Shown here one piece after another: positions 25,121 to 33,563 of a stretch of 64,000 nt of DNA. The notes beneath the pieces were generated by a model. That model had not been told where the DNA came from and did no database searches. It was given only the letters and a program-made list of their open reading frames with translations. The stretch spans positions 1 through 64,000 of the forward strand of contig JAAUTZ010000012.1 of the NCBI GenBank assembly GCA_012031225.1, written 5' to 3'. How positions within the stretch are numbered: the first letter of the stretch is position 1; each line of letters opens with the position of its first letter. This DNA comes from Chloroflexaceae bacterium. Lineage in GTDB: Bacteria; Chloroflexota; Chloroflexia; Chloroflexales; Chloroflexaceae. The position numbers were made by a program, and so were the translations under genes.

Positions 25121-27844
25121 ATGGGCATCGAACGGCAACGCCTACAGGCCGCTAACAAGCAGCAGGCACAGTGGTATCGGTGGGGGCCTTATCTGAGCGA
25201 ACGGCAATGGGGCACGGTGCGCGAAGATTACAGCGACAACGGCGATGCGTGGAGCTACTTCCCGCACGATCACGCCCGCTCACGGGCCTACCGCTGGGGC
25301 GAGGATGGGCTAGGCGGAATCAGCGATGAGGGGCAGCATCTGTGCTGGGCCCTTGCCCTGTGGAATGGCAACGACAGCATCTTGAAAGAGCGCCTCTTCG
25401 GCTTGACCAACGCCGAAGGCAACCACGGCGAAGATGTCAAAGAGTACTACTTCTACCTCGATAGCACCCCCACCCACTCTTACATGCACTACCTCTACAA
25501 ATATCCGCAGGGGGCCTTCCCGTATGAGGATTTGGTCAAGACCAGCACCAGCCGCAATCGGTACGAACCGGAGTACGAACTGCTCGATACGGGGGCATTT
25601 AATGAGAGCCGCTACTTCGACGTATTTGTGGAATACGCCAAAGAAAGCTCAACCGACATTATCATCACCATCACGGCGCACAACCGCAGCTCTGAAGCAG
25701 CTCCGCTCCACATCCTACCCACGCTCTGGTTCCGCAATACGTGGAGCCACGCCAGTGTGCTTGAGGTGCCGGAGAAGCCGCTCTTGCACCAAACCAATAG
25801 CATCGCCGGAGCGAGCGTGGTGTATGCCCAGCACCCCGCGATGGAAAACTACTACATGTACTGCGACGGCGCACCGCTGCTGCTCTTCACCGAGAACGAA
25901 ACGAATCACGAGCGCATCAACGGAACCCGCAACCCTAGCCCATTTGTCAAAGATGGGATCAGTGGGTTTATTGTGGATGGGCACGAGCAAGCTGTCAATC
26001 CTGAACGGCGCGGCACAAAAGTCGCCGCCCACTACCAGTTCGACATTCCGGCAGGTGGCTCAGCCAGCGTCCAGCTCCGCCTCACCACCGTCGCCCCCGA
26101 TGAGCTTGCCAAAGCCTATGGCGAAGCCGCAACACCGTTTGGGGCCCGCGCCAACATGACGATCACCAAGCGCAAGGAAGAAGCCGATGAGTTCTACGCC
26201 AGCCTTGCACCTGCCGCTATCACCGCCGAAGCCGCGAATGTGATGCGCCAAGCACTGGCGGGCATGCTCTGGACGAAGCAATTCTATAACTACCACGTCA
26301 GCGAGTGGCTGCGCGAACACGGCATTGAGCCAACATCTACCGAAAAGAGCTGGAAACGCAACCGCGCATGGTTCCACATGGTCAATCACGATATTATCTC
26401 GATGCCCGACAAGTGGGAGTACCCGTGGTACGCCGCGTGGGATCTAGCCTTCCATACGGTGGTGCTGGCGATGGTAGATATTGATTTTGCCAAACGCCAA
26501 TTGCTGCTCATGCTCGAAGATGACTATATGCACCCCAATGGGCAGATGCCCGCCTATGAATGGAACTTCGGCGATGTGAACCCGCCGGTGCATGCATGGG
26601 CAACCATGATCGTCTACCACATGGAAGCGGAGGCAACCGGCACAGGCGATCTGGATTGGCTACGCCAAGTCTTCACGCGGCTCATGCTTTACTTTACGTG
26701 GTGGGTCAATCGCAAAGATCCCGATGGCAGCAACGTGTTTGAAGGCGGCTTCTTGGGGCTAGATAACATCGGCGTGTTTGACCGCAGTGCGCCCACGCCG
26801 ATGGGCGGGCGACTGGAGCAAGCCGACGGTACGGCGTGGATGGCGTTGTTCTCGCTGAATATGCTCTCGATGGCGATCCAGATCGGGCTTGAGCATCCCA
26901 CCTACCAAGAGATCGCGAGCAAATTCTACAAGCACTTCCTCTGGATCAACGCCGCAATGGATCGCATCGGGGTCAATGAAGATGAGCTGTGGGATGAAGC
27001 CGACGGCTTCTTCTACGACGTGTTGCGCTTCCCCAATGGTAGCAGCATCCGCCTCAAGGTGCGCTCGATGGTCGGCTTACTCAGCCTCTCAGCCTGCACC
27101 GTCATACCACCCGATCAGATCAAGCGCCTGCCGATCCTGATCGAGCGCATCCGTGAATTTAATGCCCAGCACCCCGAATTGGTTAGGCTTGTCCCCCATC
27201 TCGGCGAAGAGGGGCTACACGGGCGGCGGCTACTCAGCCTCCTTGATGAGGCCAAGCTGCGCCGCATCCTTACCTATATGCTCGATGAAAACGAGTTCCT
27301 CAGCCCCTACGGGATCCGCGCCCTCTCGCGCTACCACGCCGATAACCCCTACTCGCTCTATCTCGGCAGCGAGGTCTACCGCGTCGAGTATGTGCCGGGC
27401 GACTCCACCTCCGGCATGTTTGGCGGCAACTCAAACTGGCGCGGGCCAATCTGGTTCCCTGTGAATATGCTGATTATCTCGGCGTTGATCGCCCAGTATA
27501 GCTACTACGGCGACGACTTCACCATCGAGTGCCCCACCGGTTCCGGGCGCGAGATGACCTTGTGGCAGGTCAGCCGCGAGATCGCGATGCGCCTGACGCG
27601 CATCTTCCTGCCCGATAGCGAAGGGCAGCGGCCAGTCTATGGCAGCACCGCGATCTTCCACGATGACCCCCACTGGCGCGACTTGATCTTGTTCTATGAA
27701 TACTTCCACGGCGACAACGGCACGGGCATTGGCGCAAGCCACCAGACGGGCTGGACGGGCTTGGTTGCCCGCCTGATCCAGCTCTACACCACCACCACCG
27801 CCAGCGAAGTGCGGGAGAGCGGCGACATAGGCGCACTTGCATAA
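25121..27844 (+). CDS. GH63-like alpha-glucosidase (MGH1-like family)
   Basis: 907 aa, cytosolic (no signal peptide). The ATG at 25121 follows AGGAGG by seven bases. An N-terminal beta-rich domain (about 1-340, e.g. GTVREDYSDNGDAWSYFPHD) precedes an (alpha/alpha)6 barrel. Barrel landmarks include HMVNHDIISMPDKWEYPWYA, AWDLAFHTVVLAM, HPNGQMPAYEWNFGDVNPP and, near the end, GNSNWRGPIWFPVN. The Asp in WDLAFH and an acid in the C-terminal part are the probable catalytic pair of clan GH-G. Likely substrates are glucosylglycerate, mannosylglycerate or trehalose-like glucosides. I cannot decide which. It is followed by the thioredoxin operon. Confidence 0.88.
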   Translation: MGIERQRLQAANKQQAQWYRWGPYLSERQWGTVREDYSDNGDAWSYFPHDHARSRAYRWGEDGLGGISDEGQHLCWALALWNGNDSILKERLFGLTNAEGNHGEDVKEYYFYLDSTPTHSYMHYLYKYPQGAFPYEDLVKTSTSRNRYEPEYELLDTGAFNESRYFDVFVEYAKESSTDIIITITAHNRSSEAAPLHILPTLWFRNTWSHASVLEVPEKPLLHQTNSIAGASVVYAQHPAMENYYMYCDGAPLLLFTENETNHERINGTRNPSPFVKDGISGFIVDGHEQAVNPERRGTKVAAHYQFDIPAGGSASVQLRLTTVAPDELAKAYGEAATPFGARANMTITKRKEEADEFYASLAPAAITAEAANVMRQALAGMLWTKQFYNYHVSEWLREHGIEPTSTEKSWKRNRAWFHMVNHDIISMPDKWEYPWYAAWDLAFHTVVLAMVDIDFAKRQLLLMLEDDYMHPNGQMPAYEWNFGDVNPPVHAWATMIVYHMEAEATGTGDLDWLRQVFTRLMLYFTWWVNRKDPDGSNVFEGGFLGLDNIGVFDRSAPTPMGGRLEQADGTAWMALFSLNMLSMAIQIGLEHPTYQEIASKFYKHFLWINAAMDRIGVNEDELWDEADGFFYDVLRFPNGSSIRLKVRSMVGLLSLSACTVIPPDQIKRLPILIERIREFNAQHPELVRLVPHLGEEGLHGRRLLSLLDEAKLRRILTYMLDENEFLSPYGIRALSRYHADNPYSLYLGSEVYRVEYVPGDSTSGMFGGNSNWRGPIWFPVNMLIISALIAQYSYYGDDFTIECPTGSGREMTLWQVSREIAMRLTRIFLPDSEGQRPVYGSTAIFHDDPHWRDLILFYEYFHGDNGTGIGASHQTGWTGLVARLIQLYTTTTASEVRESGDIGALA

Positions 27845-27861
27845 CACGGCCTGCGCCACCC

Positions 27862-27890
27862 TTGACAAGGGCTGAAGCCCATACTATAAT
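27862..27890 (+). promoter_or_regulatory. Perfect consensus promoter of the thioredoxin operon
   Basis: TTGACA (27862-27867), a 17-base spacer and TATAAT (27885-27890). It begins 17 bases after the GH63-like stop codon. Such a strong promoter is usually kept under tight repression, which fits the operator-like sequence right after it. Confidence 0.92.
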
Positions 27891-27899
27891 ATGTTAGGT

Positions 27900-27916
27900 A
27901 TACCACTGGGGGGTAT
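27900..27916 (+). promoter_or_regulatory. Candidate CsoR/CstR-type operator
   Basis: ATACC and GGTAT arms flank a G-rich centre (ACTGGGG) in a 17-bp element lying at about +3 to +20 of the predicted transcript. Operators of the CsoR/RcnR/CstR family are GC-tract cores bounded by AT-rich TA(C)/(G)TA ends, which this resembles. A CsoR-family gene lies 0.83 kb downstream in the same operon, so autoregulation is inferred. Confidence 0.55.
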
Positions 27917-27970
27917 ATTCGGAACATACTAACTGGCTGTTTTGCAGTGTATATTGCGCTACTGGCGCGT

Positions 27971-28642
27971 AAGGAGCATATTAATGGCTGAACCAATTAC
28001 CGTAACCGATGCCGATTATCGGCAGCAGGTGCTGGAGAGTGACCTTCCCGTTGTCGTAGATTTCTGGGCCCCGTGGTGCGCCCCTTGCCGTGCGGTTGCC
28101 CCCATCCTTGATAAGCTGGCGGGCGAGTATGCTGGCCGCATCAAGATCGCCAAAGTCAACACCGATGAGCAGGTGCAGTGGGCTGGTTCACTCGGCATTC
28201 AAGGCATCCCCACCATGATCTTCTTCAAGGGCGGCCAAGAAGTTGGGCGGCTGGTCGGCGCACGCCCAGAGCAAGCCTTCCGCTCAGCCTTTGACCACAT
28301 CCTGAAAAGGAGCATATTAATGGCTGAACCAATTACCGTAACCGATGCCGATTATCGGCAGCAGGTGCTGGAGAGTGACCTTCCCGTTGTCGTAGATTTC
28401 TGGGCCCCGTGGTGCGCCCCTTGCCGTGCGGTTGCCCCCATCCTTGATAAGCTGGCGGGCGAGTATGCTGGCCGCATCAAGATCGCCAAAGTCAACACCG
28501 ATGAGCAGGTGCAGTGGGCTGGTTCACTCGGCATTCAAGGCATCCCCACCATGATCTTCTTCAAGGGCGGCCAAGAAGTTGGGCGGCTGGTCGGCGCACG
28601 CCCAGAGCAAGCCTTCCGCTCAGCCTTTGACCACATCCTGAA
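27971..28642 (+). repeat. Perfect 336-bp tandem duplication of trx
   Basis: Bases 27971-28306 and 28307-28642 are identical by direct reading. Each unit runs from the ribosome site AAGGAG through the ATG to the last codons. The unit is 112 codons, so frame is kept. The stop codon of the first copy lay outside the unit and was lost. No microhomology is visible at the junction. Confidence 0.95.
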
Positions 28643-28649
28643 TTCATAA
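27984..28649 (+). CDS. trxA: In-frame fused double thioredoxin
   Basis: 221 aa comprising two identical thioredoxin domains. Each has the active site WCAPC (Cys32/Cys35 and Cys144/Cys147) in place of the common WCGPC, the GIQGIPTM cis-proline loop and the FFKGGQEVGRLVGA end. It reduces disulphides in the cytosol. The domains are joined by KRSIL, which is simply the translated ribosome site and spacer of copy two. The internal AAGGAG and ATG at 28320 are intact, so a single-domain product could be made from the same mRNA. Start at 27984, with AAGGAG seven bases upstream. If the repeat is an assembly error the real gene is a normal 109-aa thioredoxin. Confidence 0.9.
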   Translation: MAEPITVTDADYRQQVLESDLPVVVDFWAPWCAPCRAVAPILDKLAGEYAGRIKIAKVNTDEQVQWAGSLGIQGIPTMIFFKGGQEVGRLVGARPEQAFRSAFDHILKRSILMAEPITVTDADYRQQVLESDLPVVVDFWAPWCAPCRAVAPILDKLAGEYAGRIKIAKVNTDEQVQWAGSLGIQGIPTMIFFKGGQEVGRLVGARPEQAFRSAFDHILNS

Positions 28650-28673
28650 CGCAATTTCGCCCAACTCAAGGTC

Positions 28674-28716
28674 TGACACAGGTTCACGGCTACGCCGCTG
28701 GCTCGAACCTGTGTCA
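28674..28716 (+). terminator. 12-bp hairpin between trx and the CsoR-family gene
   Basis: Perfect arms TGACACAGGTTC (28674-28685) and complement (28705-28716), with a 19-base GC-rich loop. It lies within the operon with no U-tract. It could give partial termination and so lower repressor levels relative to thioredoxin, or protect the trx mRNA 3' end. Confidence 0.5.
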
Positions 28717-28748
28717 TCTATCAATACCCACAGCCAAAGGAACCGCCA

Positions 28749-29030
28749 ATGACTGAGCCGGTTGTGCCTGTGCCTGCTGAATCGCAAGAGGGTATCGCCG
28801 TGCGCCTGCGCCGGATCGAGGGCCAAGTACGCGGCATTCAGCGCATGGTGGAAGAGGGGCGCGATTGCCGCGAGATTGCCAACCAGATTGCCGCAGTCCG
28901 AGCGGCGTTGGGAAGTCTCAATGCAGTTGTGGTAGAATGTTACGTGCGGCAATGCCTCAACGATCCGGAGTGCAGCCGCAACAAAACGGCCGATGAACTG
29001 ATTGAGATGATGATGAAAGCAACGCGATGA
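28749..29030 (+). CDS. CsoR/CstR-family transcriptional repressor
   Basis: 93 aa, all-helical DUF156 fold beginning RLRRIEGQVRGIQRMVEEGR. In CsoR the Cu(I) ligands are Cys-x25-His-x4-Cys. Here the first and last are conserved as Cys40 and Cys69, but the His position is Tyr65. That leaves two cysteines 29 apart, the arrangement of persulfide sensor CstR. Extra cysteines occur at 64 and 75. This suggests sensing of thiol/persulfide or other electrophiles rather than copper (inference). AAAGGA lies eight bases before the ATG. It is downstream of trx and overlaps the next gene by 4 bases (ATGA). Confidence 0.9.
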   Translation: MTEPVVPVPAESQEGIAVRLRRIEGQVRGIQRMVEEGRDCREIANQIAAVRAALGSLNAVVVECYVRQCLNDPECSRNKTADELIEMMMKATR

Positions 29031-30199
29031 GCCGCTATCCCAACCCGCCGCATCCCGCCCACCAACGCACACCTCGCCCGCTCCGGCGGGCATTGGTCTG
29101 TCTATGGTGCATGGGTTGCATAACATGGTTCCTGTCCAATTTCAGCCCCACCGATGCTAAACAAGATTCGCACCGCTCGCCTATCGTAGATGAGATCGCC
29201 CGCCAACTCACCGATAAGCCGCTCTCGACAATACGCGGCGTGAACTACCTGCGCCCCACCGGATATGATGCCGATCAGTGCCCCGATCTGCAATTCGGGC
29301 AAGACAGCATCTGCCCATGGGATATTGAGGCAATCGCCGCCGATATGCACCGCCTGCAAGGGCTAGGCGTAAACACCGTGCGGATCTTCCTCAACTACTA
29401 CACCTTTGGCGGCGCATCCAAAACAAACGCCGAGTATGATATGGCTGAGGCCCTCGGCCATCTCGATAACTTCATTGATGTTGCCCAACAGCACAATATT
29501 CAAGTGCTGCCGGTGTTGCTCGCCAAGTATCCCCAAGACCGCTTCACGCTGGCTGATCTCGATGTTGCGCTACGGGTGCATGTGCGTCCTGTTATGCGCC
29601 ACCTTGCCCCACGTAGTGGCATTGTCGCGTGGGATCTGTTCAACGAGCCAGACATCGGCAGCCCCGTAGATCAACGCTGCTGGGATTGGGCCAACGGCGA
29701 TCACCCCGAATGCCTACCCCTCGCCGAAGAACGCCTGCTGTTCCTGCGCCACCTGCGCCAAGAGGTCCGCCTCTTTGATACCGAACGCCCGATCACCATC
29801 GGCATGGCGTTTGCCAAGAGCTACTTTCAACCAGCCGGCACAACGTTTTTTGCCGATGATCTCGTCGAGTTCTACTCCTTCCACTACTACGACAACGACC
29901 CCTACGACAGTGGCCGCTACGCCGAACACTGGTATTACGGGCAAGGCTTCCCCGATGACCTCATTCGCGGCTTGACTGAGCTACAGGATCTCGGCCGCGA
30001 CAAGCCTATCGTCATCACCGAATTGGGCTTCCCAACGGGGGAAGGGCACATACGCGAGCAAGCCGAGCTGCGCCGCGACCTAGCCCGCTCATATGAAGTT
30101 ACGCAGGAGTTTGACGCGGGCTTGGTGCTGTGGCCCTTCCAAGATCAGCCGGAGGAGCTGATCGGCGATCTCTTCACAACCTCACCGGCAACCCCGTAG
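29027..30199 (+). CDS. GH5-like clan GH-A glycoside hydrolase, membrane-anchored
   Basis: 390 aa. A basic N-terminus then a hydrophobic segment (LVCLWCMGCITWFL, about 24-37) indicates export or anchoring. The TIM-barrel core shows RGVNYL, GVNTVRIFLNYY, the acid/base motif VAWDLFNEPD and the nucleophile motif IVITELGFPTG, with Glu in both motifs. This layout fits beta-mannanase/endoglucanase-like enzymes. The exact substrate is not predictable. The start codon overlaps the CsoR-family stop (ATGA), implying translational coupling, which is an odd partnership for a glycosidase. Confidence 0.85.
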   Translation: MSRYPNPPHPAHQRTPRPLRRALVCLWCMGCITWFLSNFSPTDAKQDSHRSPIVDEIARQLTDKPLSTIRGVNYLRPTGYDADQCPDLQFGQDSICPWDIEAIAADMHRLQGLGVNTVRIFLNYYTFGGASKTNAEYDMAEALGHLDNFIDVAQQHNIQVLPVLLAKYPQDRFTLADLDVALRVHVRPVMRHLAPRSGIVAWDLFNEPDIGSPVDQRCWDWANGDHPECLPLAEERLLFLRHLRQEVRLFDTERPITIGMAFAKSYFQPAGTTFFADDLVEFYSFHYYDNDPYDSGRYAEHWYYGQGFPDDLIRGLTELQDLGRDKPIVITELGFPTGEGHIREQAELRRDLARSYEVTQEFDAGLVLWPFQDQPEELIGDLFTTSPATP

Positions 30200-30268
30200 C
30201 GGGGCCAGCATCGGGCCGGACAACGCACGGGATTATCTAATGATCCAATTACCCTAACGCAGCCGCGC

Positions 30269-33190
30269 TCACTCCTCGCCGCGGGCCCGCCGTCGGGCGC
30301 GTTCTTTGGCTAAGCGCAAGCGTTCAAGCGGATCATCTGGGGCGGCGGCAGGCGACGGTGCGGGTGGCGCAGATGAGCTTGGGTGGGGCGCGGGCGATGC
30401 AGGAGTTGCAGTGGTGGTTGCGGCTGGCGATGGCGCGTGGTCCGGCGGCACGGCAGAAGCCGACGCACGCTGCTGCTGTGGTCTCCACACTGGCGGGCGC
30501 GGAGCTTGCACCGACTGGGGCACACTGCCGATCCCGAGCCACGCCAGATCGCTGCGGCGCAATGCAAACCGCCGCACGGCAATATCTAGCGGCAACAGCA
30601 GCAACGCCAGCAGCAGCAACGGCAGCGCAATATCTTGGGCGCGGCTGACCTGCTGGGCGGTGCGCTCAAACACATCCGCCGGGCGTTCGAGGACCCGCCC
30701 GCCCGTGTTGTCGGCAAGGCGCAGCAGCAGCTCGCGGTTGCCCGCATTGCTCAGGTACTCCGCCGAGTAGGGCACCACTACCCCCAGCGTACTGCCGATA
30801 GTGCCCCCAGCGGCATCACCTCCATCGGCGGGGCTGCCCTGTAGCTGCAACAGATACGTACCCGGCGATGGGGCGGGTAGCACACTGCGATACTGGCCGG
30901 GAGCCACTTGCTGTAGCACTATCTGGCGCGGCTCTTCCGGCGTACCCAGATTAGCTGTCGTATCGGGCAAGAGCAACGCCGTTACACTCAGATCATCGGC
31001 CGGCTTGCCCTCGGCATCCACAATATTCGCATCAATCGTAACCTGTGTCCCATCCACCGCAACGGTAGCAGCAATCTGCTCACTGCCCGTAACCGGCAAG
31101 ATCCAGCCCACCATCTGCGCCGCAAAGCGCGGGAACTGCTCCCACTGCACCCAATCACGGGCCCACTGCCCACGCGCATCGCTGGTCCACGCAATGCTGC
31201 GCCCTAGCCCATATTGCCACGCTGCAAGGATCGGCGCACCATCATCGGCAATCAGCACCGTGCGGGCACGGTCTTTGAGCGTACTGCCATTGAAGCCATA
31301 CAGTGGCGGGAGCATTGCATCCTCCGCCAAGCCACTCAAGATCGGGCTATCGCCACTTATCACGGGTTGAAAGGGGCGTTCGACAACATAGTTACCTGCC
31401 GCAACAATCGTCTCTTGGAGAAAGATTTCCGGCACTTCCGACATCAATTCGGCAGGGTAGTAACGCCCCCCACCCTCTTGCGCCAGATTCTCCAGATAGT
31501 TTGCCGAGCCACTGCCCGCCGCCACCACCGAGAGCGTGATGCCCTTTTCGCGCATGCGCCGCGCAACATCCAGATTGTTGACACCTTCGCCCCAACCATC
31601 TGTCAGCAGCACCACATGCTTGATGCTAGCGCGAGTGCTTTCGAGCAGCCGCTCGGCTTCGAGCATACCCGCTCGCACGTTGGTGTTGCCTTGCGGGATC
31701 ACATTTGCCATCGCATCCAATACCTGTTCAGGGTTCGCCCCAGTCGTCGGCGGCAACGCCAGCGACGCACGCGTATCGAAGGTGACAATCCCCAGCGTGT
31801 CGCGGTCATCCAGCAGCGCAGCCGCTTGAACGAGGGCTTCTTTGGCAATATTTAGCTTTACGTCACCATTCTCGCTAAATTGATCCATGCGATTGGGGCC
31901 CGCACAGTGGCACGCATCCATGCTGCCCGATTTGTCAATCACGAAGATCAACGCAAGATCAGGCCGGTCGAGGCGATTGCGGACATCCATATCCACCGGC
32001 AAGGCTTGCTCAACTGGCGTATTGCCATAGCCGCCCACGCCGTAGCTTTCGGTGCCGCCAACCATCAGCAAGCCGCGCCCAAGATCACGCACATAGGTCG
32101 GCAGAGCGGCGATGGTCTTGATCGGCAACCGCCGCGCCGCAACATTCACCAGCACCACCGCATCATACGCCCCAAGACTGGTCAGGTCTTGCGGCATTTG
32201 TTCCGGCGACAGCACGCGCACCTCAATGGTGCTGGCTTCGAGGGCGGCTTGAAGGTTGCGGGCATCGCCTGCCGCGCCTTCCACGAGGAGCACTCGCGGC
32301 TCACCCTGCACCTGCACCAGCGCGGAGGCTTCGTTATTCTGGAGGCGATTATCCTGCAACGGCTCAATGCGGGCCCGATAGCGGCGAAACCCCTGCTCTT
32401 CGGCAGGCACACGAAAGCTGAACTCATTCAAGCCCGGCTCAAGCTGCACCTCTTGGTCTACAATCACGGTGCGTTCGGCAAGCAGGCGCAGGCGCGCCGG
32501 CTGGGCGACATCGCTCTCGACAATCACCGTGAGCGGCACTTCCTGCCCGATGCGGGCTTGGGCGGGAGCCTGCAACACATTCACACTCACCTCGCCGGTT
32601 GCCGCCGCAACGTGGAGGTCTACCACATCGAGCGGGATACCCCGACTAGCGGCAATGCCGCCAGCTTCCGCCACACTGCCTGCATTCTCGCTGCCATCGC
32701 TCAGCAGCACGAGTCGCTGGTGGGTGTCATCCGGCAGCAGGGCCATGCCAAGCTGCACTGCCGCTTCAATATTCGTGTGATCGCTGGCTGGCTGTGAAGT
32801 GACTGGGCCCAGTGTATCGCTGGTACTCGTGCTACGCTCAACCAGCGCATCGCCACCGAATACGACAATTCCCGCCCGATCCATAGCGTGCTTGCGGAGG
32901 AGCGCATTGCGGATAAAGTCTTCGGCTCCCGCTCGGGCCAGCGGCGTAACCGAGTCGCTGCTGTCGAGCAGGAAAATCGTCGTCACATCACGCACAGGGT
33001 AGCGCAGCTGCGTACCAGCAATGCTCAGGATAATCAAGAGCAGCACAACGGAACGTAGCGTGAGGCTACTCCAGAAGCGGATTGGGGTAGTACGCCGACG
33101 TGGACTTGCCAGCGCAATCAGCCAGAGCGGGATCAGGATCAGGAGGAGCCAGAGGGCGTGCGGATAGATTAGGGTTAGGTATGGCAGCAT
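30269..33190 (-). CDS. VWA-domain membrane protein with glutamine-amidotransferase-like core
   Basis: 973 aa. Two N-terminal transmembrane helices (about 8-28 and 43-62) and one near residue 840 (ALPLLLLALLLLPL). The first VWA-like domain carries FLLDSSDSVT, and a second VWA has the full MIDAS motif FVIDKSGSMD, then TFDTRASLALPPTTG and LLTDGWGEG. Between them lies a segment like class I glutamine-amidotransferase folds (GRGLLMVGGTESYGVGGYG). The tail after 850 is Pro/Ala-rich and basic. Similar proteins are widespread but uncharacterised; adhesion or chaperone-like metal-dependent binding is inferred. GGAG precedes the ATG. Confidence 0.85.
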   Translation of the reverse strand: MLPYLTLIYPHALWLLLILIPLWLIALASPRRRTTPIRFWSSLTLRSVVLLLIILSIAGTQLRYPVRDVTTIFLLDSSDSVTPLARAGAEDFIRNALLRKHAMDRAGIVVFGGDALVERSTSTSDTLGPVTSQPASDHTNIEAAVQLGMALLPDDTHQRLVLLSDGSENAGSVAEAGGIAASRGIPLDVVDLHVAAATGEVSVNVLQAPAQARIGQEVPLTVIVESDVAQPARLRLLAERTVIVDQEVQLEPGLNEFSFRVPAEEQGFRRYRARIEPLQDNRLQNNEASALVQVQGEPRVLLVEGAAGDARNLQAALEASTIEVRVLSPEQMPQDLTSLGAYDAVVLVNVAARRLPIKTIAALPTYVRDLGRGLLMVGGTESYGVGGYGNTPVEQALPVDMDVRNRLDRPDLALIFVIDKSGSMDACHCAGPNRMDQFSENGDVKLNIAKEALVQAAALLDDRDTLGIVTFDTRASLALPPTTGANPEQVLDAMANVIPQGNTNVRAGMLEAERLLESTRASIKHVVLLTDGWGEGVNNLDVARRMREKGITLSVVAAGSGSANYLENLAQEGGGRYYPAELMSEVPEIFLQETIVAAGNYVVERPFQPVISGDSPILSGLAEDAMLPPLYGFNGSTLKDRARTVLIADDGAPILAAWQYGLGRSIAWTSDARGQWARDWVQWEQFPRFAAQMVGWILPVTGSEQIAATVAVDGTQVTIDANIVDAEGKPADDLSVTALLLPDTTANLGTPEEPRQIVLQQVAPGQYRSVLPAPSPGTYLLQLQGSPADGGDAAGGTIGSTLGVVVPYSAEYLSNAGNRELLLRLADNTGGRVLERPADVFERTAQQVSRAQDIALPLLLLALLLLPLDIAVRRFALRRSDLAWLGIGSVPQSVQAPRPPVWRPQQQRASASAVPPDHAPSPAATTTATPASPAPHPSSSAPPAPSPAAAPDDPLERLRLAKERARRRARGEE

Positions 33191-33340
33191 GGGTATTCTC
33201 CGCCAATAGTGCGTACACCACGTTTGAACCGATAGAGAGGACGCTACGCAACAGGCGGTAAGCGTTCATCTAGAGTATATTGTACACCGCACAGGGATAC
33301 ACGGCAAGCGGAGCAGGTAAGTCTACGATGAAAGTGAGGG

Positions 33341-33384
33341 GGCGCGTTGTGGCAAGGGGGAGGGGGGATACACCACAACGCGCC
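33341..33384. repeat. 12-bp inverted repeat with G-rich loop in 373-base intergenic region
   Basis: Arms GGCGCGTTGTGG (33341-33352) and complement (33373-33384) enclose a 20-base loop containing two runs of five or six G on the plus strand. A smaller hairpin (GCGGGC/GCCCGC, 33408-33426) follows and is trailed by TTTT on the plus strand. The whole intergenic region 33191-33563 has no supported gene. It could be a long leader of the VWA gene, a 3' end of the esterase transcript, or a small RNA. Confidence 0.5.
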
Positions 33385-33499
33385 ATAAGAGGTCGCATGA
33401 GGAACAAGCGGGCGGGGGTAGCCCGCGAGGTTTTGGTTGTCCAATGCACCGCTATCGTCGAGATACGTTGTTGCATACCCCAAACTGTAGCTTGTTTAT

Positions 33500-33528
33500 A
33501 ATATACCTGAAAAGCCTGTGTTTTGCAA
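33500..33528 (-). promoter_or_regulatory. Probable promoter upstream of the VWA gene
   Basis: On the minus strand TTGCAA (33523-33528) and TATATT (33500-33505) are 17 bases apart. A transcript from here would carry a leader of about 300 bases containing both hairpins before the VWA start at 33190. Confidence 0.45.
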
Positions 33529-33563
33529 CCCTTTTCAACCCAATTTTGATAACTCCGCTAAAA

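Noticed and set aside
33280-33501. 73-aa plus-strand frame between VWA and esterase genes
   Set aside because: Arg/Gly-rich translation of hairpin DNA; no ribosome site.
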